Below, piece by piece: positions 44,151-51,547 of a stretch of 64,000 nt of DNA. Source of the DNA: Paraktedonobacter carboxidivorans (GTDB lineage Bacteria > Chloroflexota > Ktedonobacteria > Ktedonobacterales > Ktedonobacteraceae); contig JBEVTI010000023.1 of assembly GCA_041156125.1 (NCBI GenBank), forward strand, positions 1 to 64,000, written 5' to 3'. Both the position numbers and the translations under genes were made by a program. The notes below the pieces were generated by a model that searched no databases, had not been told where the DNA came from, and worked only from the letters and a program-made list of their open reading frames with translations. The first letter of the stretch is position 1, and the number at the start of each line of letters is the position of its first letter.

Positions 44151-45473
44151 TTATTGAAGGATGCCGTTAATCTGTTGTTGTGCCTGCGTCAGAGCCGCCT
44201 GCGGTGATTGATTCCCGGTGAGTGCGGCCTGCTCAGCCGTCCAGATTGCCTGCGAAACCTTGGGATATTTGGCTCCCAATTGCGCAGTACGAGCACGCGC
44301 TGTATCCAGTTCGCTGGCAAAAACCTGGAGCTCAGGCTGACTTTGCAGCAGGGGTATCGCTACGCTTTTGATCGCCGGGATATAACCGAAGGCCTGATCT
44401 AATTGCTGTAACTGCGCTGGCTGTTGCAGCCAGTTGAGCAGATCCCACGAAGCTTTGACTGCGGCGCTATCACTACTCACTGGAATGGTCCATTCTTCCC
44501 CACCCAGTGGGCTGACTGGAGCCACACCAGCCTGTGGAACCGGCAGAGGCACGACGCCGAAATCGGTGCCAAATTTCATGTTGTACTGTTGCTCCAGGAC
44601 CGGCAATTCCCAGGGACCATTCTCCATAATCGCGGCATGCCCTTCGCCGAATTGGGTAGCCACATCAGGTTGCCCCCAGTTGAGCGCTCCTTTCGAGGCT
44701 GAGCCACTCTGAACCAGGCTGGTCAAGACCTGCAGAGCTGCCACTCCCTGTGCCGAGTCAATGTGGGAGAGGTCTCCCTGATTGGCCCACAGATAGGGTT
44801 CAAACTGGAACGTGGCCTGCTCATCCGCCGGGGCAGAAAAGGCAAACCCGTAGGTATTCCCATGCGTCAGCGCTTTAGCATCCGCCAGCAAGTCGCTCCA
44901 GGTAGTTGGAGGCTTGAGTCCAGCTGCTTTGAGCATTTTCATGTTATAGAACAGGACGAGATCATTACTGCCAACAGGGAACGAATATGTCTTGCCCTGG
45001 TAGGTCATAGTTGAGGCAGGACCAGTATAAAAGTCCGCAGGACTAAATTTGCCTTGCATGTAGGAGTCAAGCTGGGTAAGAGCGCCTGTGGAAGCAAAGG
45101 CCGCGACATCAGGATTATCCAGCACGAGGATGTTGGGCAGAGTGTGAGATGCTGCCTCTTGATCAGCTTTGGGCAGGAGATTAGCAAAAGGAACGGCAGT
45201 ACGCTGAATGGTGATATTGGGATGAAGCCTTTGGTAGCTCGCGAACAACGTCTGGAGGATTGTGCTTTGGGAGGCGATGCTCCAATAATCCATTTCGGTA
45301 ATCGTGATTTTACTGTTTGTGGCAGACGATCCTGTTGTGGAATTCCCACAAGCGGCGACAATGCCCAGGATGACCAGCAGGAGACATCCAAGTGAAGACA
45401 ACTTGAAAATAGACCGCAAAGGACGATAGTTTCCCGCATTGGTTACAAGGAGATAGTGAGGCTGTTGCTGCAT
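44151..45473 (-). CDS. Sugar ABC transporter substrate-binding lipoprotein
   Basis: The 440-aa protein has a lipoprotein signal (SLGCLLLVILGIVAAC) with the lipobox Cys at about residue 42, then a Ser/Thr linker and the extracellular solute-binding family 1 fold: ITITEMDYWSI, LLPKADQEAAS, PNILVLDNPDVAAFAS, YSFPVGSNDLVLFYN, GEGHAAIMENGPWELP. It delivers oligosaccharide to the two permeases downstream. The substrate is inferred from the locus to be an arabino-oligosaccharide. Confidence 0.93.
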   Translation of the reverse strand: MQQQPHYLLVTNAGNYRPLRSIFKLSSLGCLLLVILGIVAACGNSTTGSSATNSKITITEMDYWSIASQSTILQTLFASYQRLHPNITIQRTAVPFANLLPKADQEAASHTLPNILVLDNPDVAAFASTGALTQLDSYMQGKFSPADFYTGPASTMTYQGKTYSFPVGSNDLVLFYNMKMLKAAGLKPPTTWSDLLADAKALTHGNTYGFAFSAPADEQATFQFEPYLWANQGDLSHIDSAQGVAALQVLTSLVQSGSASKGALNWGQPDVATQFGEGHAAIMENGPWELPVLEQQYNMKFGTDFGVVPLPVPQAGVAPVSPLGGEEWTIPVSSDSAAVKASWDLLNWLQQPAQLQQLDQAFGYIPAIKSVAIPLLQSQPELQVFASELDTARARTAQLGAKYPKVSQAIWTAEQAALTGNQSPQAALTQAQQQINGILQ

Positions 45474-45540
45474 TGCTGCACCTCTTTCTGTTCTTTTTCA
45501 AAGAACACTTCAATTTCTTTAGCTCAAGACAAGAAGCGTG

Positions 45541-45563
45541 TATGGAGAGAACCGTTCTCCATA
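45541..45563. promoter_or_regulatory. Palindromic site upstream of the binding-protein gene
   Basis: TATGGAGA (45541-45548) and TCTCCATA (45556-45563) flank GAACCGT. It lies 68 bp upstream of the substrate-binding protein start, where a LacI- or GntR-type repressor could act. It differs from the CAAGGAAAATTTTCCTTG sites near the lacI-type gene. Confidence 0.4.
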
Positions 45564-45721
45564 ACGATGCTCATACAGTAATCCTGACAAGAGGACATAG
45601 GTACTGTATAAAAAGTTACGCATCGTTAGCAGTGTCTTCTATAGAATGATAGTATTTCCTTCCTTGATGAAAAAAGCTCAGACGGTCTAGAAAAACGACA
45701 AAGCTTCTCTGCAAGTGTCAG

Positions 45722-46822
45722 TTATTTATCAGATGATCTGCTTGCTGAAAGCATCTGGCTCGATTCTCGGATAATCAGATTACAGGGGAGGCGCTTAATA
45801 CCCGAAAGCAGTTTTCCAGCCAGCAGATCGAGTAGGGCCTGTCCAACATAGTAGCCGACAGCCTGCAGATTCATGTCAACGGTTGTGAGCGCCGGACGTG
45901 TAGCGCTGGCAATCGGCTCCCAATTATCGAAGCCAACGACCGCAACATCGTCAGGGATACGCACGCCCTGTTCATGCAAAGCCTCGACTGCGCCACGTGC
46001 CAGTTGATCGCTCCCGCAAAAAAGTGCATCGATAGATGGATCTTGTTGTAAGAGGTAGCGGGCTGCGGTATAGCCCCAGCTCTCCTGCCAGGGACCAGAG
46101 AGCACGTGTTGCTCAGAAAAAGGGATAGAGTGTTCGCTCAACACCTGGCGCATAGCTTGCTCACGTAAACGCACAGCGTCAAAATAGCCTGGACCCGTGA
46201 TATGAGCAAAGTGACGCCGCCCGAGTTTGACCAGGTGCTCGACCGCGAGGCGCGCACCCTGAGCATCATCCGGGAGAACAGAGAGCGCTCCATGATCTGT
46301 CACCTGAGTATGAGCATAAATGATAGGCAGTCTTGCTTGCCCCAGATCAATTGGTGTGCGTGGATCTTCACGGCGGGCAGAAACGACAATGCCATCCACC
46401 TGACGATCCAGCAGCATCTGAATGTGGGCTTGCTCCTGCTCCTGATCGCGTGTAGCACAAAGAACAGCAGAGATAGAGCGTCCTGCAAAAGCTTCTTCCA
46501 TGCCCATTAGCAGCGGGAGACTGAAACGTCCGTAAATATCTGAGGTCAGCACGCCAATCATAGCGCGTCGTGCTGTGGGCATATCCGGCTGCAGATGACG
46601 AAAACGAAATCCTAAGCGCCGAGCCTCATTACGTACCCGTTCGCGTGTCTCCTGGCTGAGCTTGCCACGTCCATTGATTGCCTTGGAAGCAGTGCCTATA
46701 GTGACGCCAGCCGCCTGGGCAACATCTTGTAATGTTGCACCTTTGCCCGCCAGGGGAACAGTGGATAGCTGTCCCTCTGCAGAAACGTTCATAAGTTGTT
46801 CTTGCCCTCTATCCATAGCCAT
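45722..46822 (-). CDS. LacI-family transcriptional regulator
   Basis: The 366-aa protein has an N-terminal LacI headpiece (TLQDVAQAAGVTIGTASKAINGRGKLSQETRERV) and the periplasmic-binding-protein-like effector domain (IGVLTSDIYGRFSLPLLMGMEEA, DGIVVSARREDPR, ALFCGSDQLARGAVEAL, VAVVGFDNWEPIASATRPALTTV). It probably represses the downstream ABC transporter and glycosidase genes until a sugar binds. A palindrome 10 nt upstream of its start codon suggests autoregulation. Confidence 0.93.
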   Translation of the reverse strand: MAMDRGQEQLMNVSAEGQLSTVPLAGKGATLQDVAQAAGVTIGTASKAINGRGKLSQETRERVRNEARRLGFRFRHLQPDMPTARRAMIGVLTSDIYGRFSLPLLMGMEEAFAGRSISAVLCATRDQEQEQAHIQMLLDRQVDGIVVSARREDPRTPIDLGQARLPIIYAHTQVTDHGALSVLPDDAQGARLAVEHLVKLGRRHFAHITGPGYFDAVRLREQAMRQVLSEHSIPFSEQHVLSGPWQESWGYTAARYLLQQDPSIDALFCGSDQLARGAVEALHEQGVRIPDDVAVVGFDNWEPIASATRPALTTVDMNLQAVGYYVGQALLDLLAGKLLSGIKRLPCNLIIRESSQMLSASRSSDK

Positions 46823-46831
46823 TCACATCTT

Positions 46832-46849
46832 CAAGGAAAACTTTCCTTC
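46832..46849. promoter_or_regulatory. Probable LacI-type operator near lacI-like start
   Basis: The sequence CAAGGAAAACTTTCCTTC is an imperfect copy of the perfect palindrome at 47052-47069. Its centre lies about 18 nt upstream of the regulator start codon, so binding would block transcription or translation initiation. Confidence 0.5.
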
Positions 46850-46913
46850 ACAAAAGGGAAATCATTCTTAATAGGATTGTAACATGCTTATAAAGAAAAA
46901 GTCAAGCATATTT

Positions 46914-47022
46914 CAGGGCCTCTCAGAGCGAGCAAAAGTCTTTTGTCCCACCCGCTCGCCCTGAAGAAATAAGAGAGTGGAGCATGGGGAAGCCACGGCT
47001 TCCCCATGCTCCACTCTCTTAT
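46914..47022 (+). repeat. Family 2 repeat (copy 2) with 26-bp stem-loop
   Basis: The copy starts CAGGGCCTCTCAGAG, continues with the motif AAAAGTCTTTTGTCCCACCC (46934 on) and ends in a stem-loop with perfect 26-bp arms (46969-46994 and 46997-47022) around a 2-nt loop. It sits between two operator-like palindromes upstream of the LacI-type gene. Confidence 0.8.
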
Positions 47023-47051
47023 ACTCTGTATTTTCCTCTTTATGCCTTTTG

Positions 47052-47069
47052 CAAGGAAAATTTTCCTTG
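47052..47069. promoter_or_regulatory. Perfect 18-bp palindrome, probable operator
   Basis: CAAGGAAAATTTTCCTTG is fully symmetric and matches the site at 46832-46849 in 16 of 18 positions. The 220-bp spacing would allow a LacI-type repressor to loop the DNA around the hairpin repeat between them. Confidence 0.55.
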
Positions 47070-47146
47070 ATAAAACGAGCGCAATGGTCGCGTTTCTATT
47101 CAGGCTGCCCTTATCAGGAAGAAATATTGCATGAGGAGCATTTAGC

Positions 47147-49036
47147 CTATCCTTGATCCAGCAGCAGGTCCAGGATACTGGTTTTATTTATGCTCTCAGG
47201 TGAAAGGTCAATCTCCGCTTCAGTCACGTCCGCAACCAGCTCCGCGCCAGCGGCTGCCAGGACATCATTCAGAACAATCGATGCGGTATAGAATTTGAGC
47301 AGATACTTCCGAGCTTGCTCAACATAGCCGCCTCCACGGGCGCTTCTGGAGCTACCCAGGTCCGCTTCGGCAAAGTAAAACTTGCAGCCAGTCTCATCAG
47401 CTATGATAATGCCCAGATTTTTCTGCCTGACCTGTATTGTCGTGCTGCTCAACGCCACGATCTTATTGGGATCTACCGTGTAATGGGTTGTAGGATTCAC
47501 CGGCTTCTGCTGAGCCACTATTATCTTGTATGGCACTTCAATATTCTGGTCGAAGTTGAAGTAGTTCACGAACATAATGAAGGCGCCCCGCGCCTGCTTA
47601 CCGATGTAGAACAGCTCTGAAGCCCCCTGTGGCTGCGGTGCGTCAGTCATATCTCCAGAAAACAAAATGCTTTTGTTACCGCTTCTATAAGCGCCATCCC
47701 AGCCGACCTTGCCGATCTCCGGTGACATCAGTGACAGATCGAGGTCGATACGGTTTCCTGAAACATTCTCCCAATGGATACCAGCCACCATATCCTCAGC
47801 CAACTCAACATAGGTGCCAGATGGCAGATTGCCAGTAAATTGCTTCTCGGTTGCGGGCAAACCGTATTTGATGCCCGCAGGGATGAAGATTTTTTTGCCA
47901 GCTACATTCTTCGCGATATCGTCCGTCAGCGATCTCAGAGTAACAGCGTATGCCTCCTGAGCGCCAGCCTGATTAGTGAAGTCGAACTTAGTAGCGTACG
48001 ATTTGCCATTACGTATGCGGTAGAGAATAGAATCAGCATCGGTGGTGCGGAACTTCAGCGCATAGGCCAGACGGATCTTGCGGAAAAGCGAGGCCGTTTC
48101 CAGTGCCTGGTAGAAGTGGTCATTCAATACTGGCTGATCGTGCCGGAGCTGCGCTGTAACCATATTCAGTGTGTCTGCGGGCAGCGGCTTATGGTTCTGC
48201 TCCGCCAGGCGGCGTATCTTATTGATGCTCTGCTTCAATTTGCTGTTGGTGCGGAAGGCCAGGAATAGGGGCTTAAAGCGGTAGAATATCTCGGCCAGCC
48301 GGGCAAGGCCAGCTTCCTTCTCGTACAGATCAAAATAGCGCGCGATATCCAGATTGTTGCGGCCTTTGATCTCGGCAATCGTAGCGGCATTCTTGATTAG
48401 CAGCGTCTTATTCGTCGCCCGGTAGACCACGTAGCGTAGAAACTCGGTTGGATTGCTTGGTACGAGACCAAGGAAGTCATAGAGGGCAGCTTTCACCTCT
48501 TTATTGCGCACATGTTCAACGTCCTCATGGGACAGACGGACAAAGCTGGCAATATCCAGGACATCGTCGATGGTATTTTTGTGCAGCGCGACACCAGAGC
48601 TTAGCAACTCCAACAGCTTCTCCTGCAGTTCTTGCCTGGTGTAGCCTTTGATCACGACCAGCCTGATGCCATCCTGCAGCGCAGGCACTTCTAACTGCTC
48701 ATTGGGAATATAGACAGTGTCTTTGTCGTAGATACCAAGCCGCTCAAAGCCGTACGTCGTCAGGTAGTGGATTAGCTGCTCAATGACCAGTTGTTCGCTT
48801 GAGGCGTCACGAACCCTGGCCCATGACTTATGGAAGGTCTGGTTGAGTTGCTCTGGGGAGCGACCATAGGCTTTGTCTACCAGGTCAATGATATAAGCGG
48901 TGTCAGGATAGTTATACACGATTTCCGGGGCGAATATGAAGCCTTTGCTAATCGTCTGTCTCAGCAAATCCTCGTTTGTTTTGCCTTGCTTGCTTGCTAC
49001 AGGCAATGCCTTGAACAGTCGAATCGCAGACTCCAT
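47147..49036 (-). CDS. Large protein with helical N-terminus and TerD-like region
   Basis: The 629-aa protein has a helical N-terminal ~370 residues (LLRQTISKGFIFAPEIVY, NPTEFLRYVVYRATNKTLLIK, LARLAEIFYRFKPLFLAFR). A beta-rich part follows (about residues 400-560), with IDLDLSLMSPEIGKVGWDG and SILFSGDMTDAPQPQGASE. These resemble TerD-domain motifs (DLDASAFLL, VHTGDN) and, less certainly, the large MXAN_6230/SCO0854-type proteins of Ter systems. No MIDAS motif or clear TROVE pattern is seen, so it is not a standard Ro60/Rsr. AAAGGG lies 5 nt before the ATG. Its leader contains the tRNA-like RNA 49054-49170, which suggests an RNA-binding or stress role (inference). Confidence 0.7.
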   Translation of the reverse strand: MESAIRLFKALPVASKQGKTNEDLLRQTISKGFIFAPEIVYNYPDTAYIIDLVDKAYGRSPEQLNQTFHKSWARVRDASSEQLVIEQLIHYLTTYGFERLGIYDKDTVYIPNEQLEVPALQDGIRLVVIKGYTRQELQEKLLELLSSGVALHKNTIDDVLDIASFVRLSHEDVEHVRNKEVKAALYDFLGLVPSNPTEFLRYVVYRATNKTLLIKNAATIAEIKGRNNLDIARYFDLYEKEAGLARLAEIFYRFKPLFLAFRTNSKLKQSINKIRRLAEQNHKPLPADTLNMVTAQLRHDQPVLNDHFYQALETASLFRKIRLAYALKFRTTDADSILYRIRNGKSYATKFDFTNQAGAQEAYAVTLRSLTDDIAKNVAGKKIFIPAGIKYGLPATEKQFTGNLPSGTYVELAEDMVAGIHWENVSGNRIDLDLSLMSPEIGKVGWDGAYRSGNKSILFSGDMTDAPQPQGASELFYIGKQARGAFIMFVNYFNFDQNIEVPYKIIVAQQKPVNPTTHYTVDPNKIVALSSTTIQVRQKNLGIIIADETGCKFYFAEADLGSSRSARGGGYVEQARKYLLKFYTASIVLNDVLAAAGAELVADVTEAEIDLSPESINKTSILDLLLDQG

Positions 49037-49053
49037 AAGACCCTTTCTGTGAA

Positions 49054-49170
49054 CGGCGGGCGGTATATTTAAGCCGCCGCTCTACCAACTGAGCTACACT
49101 GACCGAAGCCAGTGGAGGGACTCGAACCCCCGACCTGCGGTTTCAGTTAATAGGAACCGCCTATGCCGAA
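49054..49170 (-). ncRNA. Permuted tRNA-like RNA, probable bacterial Y RNA (YrlA type)
   Basis: Read 5' to 3' on the minus strand: terminal helix CGGC-ATA-GGCGGT (5' side 49168-49156), inner strand CCGC at the anticodon-stem position, 5-nt AGGTC, T-arm GGGGG-TTCGAGT-CCCTC (49131-49115), acceptor-like stem CACTGGC-TTCG-GTCAGTG (49114-49097, 7 bp with one G-U, closed by a C(UUCG)G tetraloop), TA, D-arm GCTC-AGTTGGTA-GAGC (49094-49079), G, GCGG pairing with CCGC, then ACCGCC-C-GCCG closing the terminal helix (to 49054). All conserved tRNA elbow elements are present, but halves are in permuted order and no anticodon loop remains. From memory, this is the design of YrlA-type Y RNAs. Confidence 0.8.
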
Positions 49171-49176
49171 CAATTT

Positions 49177-49206
49177 ATTATATAGTGGCCGATCGTAAAG
49201 TTGCAA
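49177..49206 (-). promoter_or_regulatory. Promoter of the tRNA-like RNA and TerD-like gene
   Basis: On the minus strand, TTGCAA (49201-49206), an 18-nt spacer and a perfect TATAAT (49177-49182) predict a start at about 49170. That is 2-3 nt before the CGGC that opens the terminal RNA helix. No terminator is seen between the RNA and the coding sequence, so one transcript probably contains both. Confidence 0.7.
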
Positions 49207-49221
49207 ATCTTCCCTGCCACC

Positions 49222-49239
49222 CGGCATGTTTAAATGCCG
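49222..49239. terminator. Small hairpin after the peptidase gene
   Basis: CGGCAT (49222-49227) and ATGCCG (49234-49239) form a 6-bp stem between the M20 peptidase stop and the promoter of the tRNA-like RNA. It could end the peptidase transcript, but has no T-run on the minus strand. Confidence 0.35.
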
Positions 49240-49298
49240 AGCCATCACTCATTCCGCCTACTCCTAAAATTTTAGCCACTAACTGGCAAAAAGCAACA

Positions 49299-50492
49299 TT
49301 ATAAGTCCTGAGCTTTTACGGAGGTAATCAATCCCGCCAACAAAGCACTACGTTGCGCAATACTACTCTTGACCAGGTATTCATCAGGACTATGATCGCG
49401 ACCACCAATCGGTCCCAGACCATCAAGGGTTGGAATTCCACTGCCAGAAGTATAGCTGGCATCTGATGATCCACCAGTCATTACATGCTCCAGGGAGAAG
49501 CCAAGAATATGAGAAATTTCGCGGGCACAATCGACAAGAGTCAGGCTTTGAGGGGTGCAAAGCATTGGTTGCCTGCAATCGGGCCATGCTTCTAGCATTA
49601 CCTCTGTCCCTACAATCTTGTTTTGCTGTATCATTCGCTGCCAAACATTCTCAACATCTGTTTTATCACGAAAATCACTAAAACGCAGGTCAATTTGAGC
49701 TTCGGCATAATCCGGTACAACGTTAAGAGCCACACCGCCTGAGCACATGCCGGCATTGATTGTCAGACCTTCGCGCCAGCCATTGAGGCTTTCAAATTGC
49801 AGAATCTGGTGGCTCAACTCCACAATCGCGTTGCGGCCTTTCTCTGGTTCAACACCTGTATGAGCCGAACGCCCTTTAACTTTGAGAGTATACCCGGCAT
49901 TGCCTTTACGGGAGCTCACAATTGCACCGTTAGCCCTTGCCGCTTCCAAGACCAGTGCAGCCTGACAGCCTTGCGATATCTCACGTATAATGCCGAGAGA
50001 GTGTCGTTTAAGAATCTCCTCATCAGAGACGCAAAGAAATCGAATCTCTCCAAAGGAGCGGCAATTTGCTGCGAAGACCGCCTCAAGTGCATAAAGCGCA
50101 GACAGGATGCATCCCTTCATGTCGGAAGCCCCAGGACCGTAAATGGTATCTCCCTCTACTCTCAACGGGCGAGCCGCTGCAGTTCCGACAGGATACACGG
50201 TGTCCATATGGCCGAGCAATAATACATTGCCAGTACCGCTACCTTGTATTGTTCCCAGAAGGTCATTGCCACAATCCTCATGTTCAATGATGGTTGTGCT
50301 CATACCAAGCTTGCGCATGCGGTCTTCCAGATAAAGAGCAACCTCGTCAAGGCCAGGTTTATAATAAGTATTTGAATCAATGAGACAGAGCTCGCGTAAT
50401 TCCTCAATATAATGCGGTAATCTGTGCTCAACATATTTTTCTGCACTTAAGACAAGGTATTCCACTTCTGTTGTAACTGTATCGGCTTTCAT
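49299..50492 (-). CDS. M20-family metallopeptidase (glutamate carboxypeptidase-like)
   Basis: The 397-aa enzyme has the M20 di-zinc motifs: LLGHMDTVYP, GPGASDMKGCILS, the Glu pair in LCVSDEEI, ALVLEAARANGAIVSSRKG and a late His in GGRDHSPDEYL, with the dimerisation domain insert GRSAHTGVEPEKGRNAIVEL. It most resembles carboxypeptidase G2/ArgE-DapE type enzymes that remove C-terminal Glu or N-acyl groups. The usual GS after DEE is altered (DEEILKRHS). ATG 50492 is chosen for its GGGAGAGG upstream. A remnant of a gamma-glutamyl hydrolase-like gene lies just upstream in the same direction. Confidence 0.9.
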   Translation of the reverse strand: MKADTVTTEVEYLVLSAEKYVEHRLPHYIEELRELCLIDSNTYYKPGLDEVALYLEDRMRKLGMSTTIIEHEDCGNDLLGTIQGSGTGNVLLLGHMDTVYPVGTAAARPLRVEGDTIYGPGASDMKGCILSALYALEAVFAANCRSFGEIRFLCVSDEEILKRHSLGIIREISQGCQAALVLEAARANGAIVSSRKGNAGYTLKVKGRSAHTGVEPEKGRNAIVELSHQILQFESLNGWREGLTINAGMCSGGVALNVVPDYAEAQIDLRFSDFRDKTDVENVWQRMIQQNKIVGTEVMLEAWPDCRQPMLCTPQSLTLVDCAREISHILGFSLEHVMTGGSSDASYTSGSGIPTLDGLGPIGGRDHSPDEYLVKSSIAQRSALLAGLITSVKAQDL

Positions 50493-50587
50493 AATAACCT
50501 CTCCCAAAAAAAGAAACTGCTTCTACGCTTAAACGGAAAAGCAACCAGTGAAAAAAGGCTCGCTAGAGAGTAACTCCACGTGAATAA

Positions 50588-50740
50588 TCAGGTGCTTTCC
50601 TTTATTACGACCAGATCATCAACCCGGATGCTTATACTACCTCTCCCAAGAGCTTTTAATACCTGGTGATGGCGACTGTTAACCCGGAACTCGTTCACAC
50701 CAGGGATTTCTTTTGTCTTGCTCGCTCCCGCAACAAACAC
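50588..50740 (-). pseudogene. C-terminal remnant of PuuD-like glutamine amidotransferase
   Basis: A 50-codon minus-strand frame reads IPGVNEFRVNSRHHQ and VLKALGRGSISIRVDDLVV before a stop. VNSxHHQ followed by VK-x-LG-x-G is the His-containing signature of class I amidotransferase-like gamma-glutamyl-GABA hydrolases (peptidase C26). The N-terminal two thirds with the catalytic Cys are missing. It is 95 bp upstream of the M20 peptidase, so the pair may once have acted on gamma-glutamyl compounds. Confidence 0.6.
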
Positions 50741-50998
50741 TCCTTTTCAAAGTTTTTATAAAAAAAAAGCATGCATTTCACTGCATCTGATTGAGAAAGC
50801 CTGGCGCTAAATAAGATACTTATATACCTTTCAGAAGATCTCGTCAAGAGGTAATCAGCAGGTCAGGATATTTTTCGTAAGTATTTGATATATGTTTGCA
50901 AAATTTTAGTCACCCAGAGGCAAGGGCAGGCCCTGTTGCACTTTTGTTTTTTCAGCGAGATACCTTGTGAGATCTCAAAAAAACATGAGAGGGCAGCA
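50741..50998. other. AT-rich intergenic region upstream of sigma factor
   Basis: I see no gene. It should contain the sigma-factor promoter. A coding reading could be extended upstream from the sigma factor to 50885, but without a ribosome-binding site. Confidence 0.35.
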
Positions 50999-51547
50999 AT
51001 GCAAGACAAGGACGATACGTCATTGGATGACGAACTTTATGCCGAATTGTACCAACGGTATGCGCCTGCACTCTTCGCCTACGCCTATCAACAAGTCTCT
51101 TCGCGGGAAGATGCTGAGGATATTGTGCTCAATACGTTTCTCTCAGTATTGCAAAATCAGTTGTTTCCGACATTCGAGCGAGTGAAACAAGAAGCATGGC
51201 TCTGGACAATTACGCGTAACAAAGTAGTTGATCACTTTCGCAGCACTACCCGGCGTCCGCAGATCTCCCTGGAATGGCTCTCCGAGCCACTCTATGCGGA
51301 TGATGGCTCAAGTCCTGAGCAGATGAGTCTTGAGCACGAGGAGTATTCACATCTTGCCAGGGCGGTACGTAACTTGCCAGAACTCCAGCAGGACGTGCTA
51401 CGTCTGCGCTTTGGCCATGGTTTGAACTGCGCTGAAATCGCCCCTGTCCTTGGCAAAAGCGGGTCAGCAGTACGCATGTTGCTGACTCGAACCCTGCGGC
51501 TTTTGCGCAGCCACTACAAGGACCAGGCGCAAGGGGGTCAACAATGA
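50999..51547 (+). CDS. RNA polymerase ECF-type sigma factor
   Basis: The 182-aa protein has region 2 (LYQRYAPALFAYAYQQVSSREDAEDIVLNTFLSVL, then WLWTITRNKVVDHFR) and region 4 (LPELQQDVLRLRFGHGLNCAEIAPVLGKSGSAVRMLLTRTLRLLR), the complete group 4 sigma-70 plan. ATG 50999 follows GAGAGGG. Its stop overlaps the next start as ATGA, so it is translationally coupled to a membrane protein that probably serves as its anti-sigma factor. Confidence 0.93.
   Translation: MQDKDDTSLDDELYAELYQRYAPALFAYAYQQVSSREDAEDIVLNTFLSVLQNQLFPTFERVKQEAWLWTITRNKVVDHFRSTTRRPQISLEWLSEPLYADDGSSPEQMSLEHEEYSHLARAVRNLPELQQDVLRLRFGHGLNCAEIAPVLGKSGSAVRMLLTRTLRLLRSHYKDQAQGGQQ

Noticed and set aside
47147..49036. Ro60/Rsr (TROVE) orthologue
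   Set aside because: No MIDAS vWA motif and no clear TROVE pattern can be seen; the C-terminal part looks TerD-like instead. A remote TROVE-like helical fold remains possible and needs structure prediction.
49059..49161. Ordinary tRNA gene or two overlapping partial tRNAs
   Set aside because: The halves are in 3'-5' order, the acceptor-like stem is closed by a UUCG tetraloop instead of carrying CCA, and the anticodon-stem strands continue into a terminal helix. No seven-base anticodon loop can be made.
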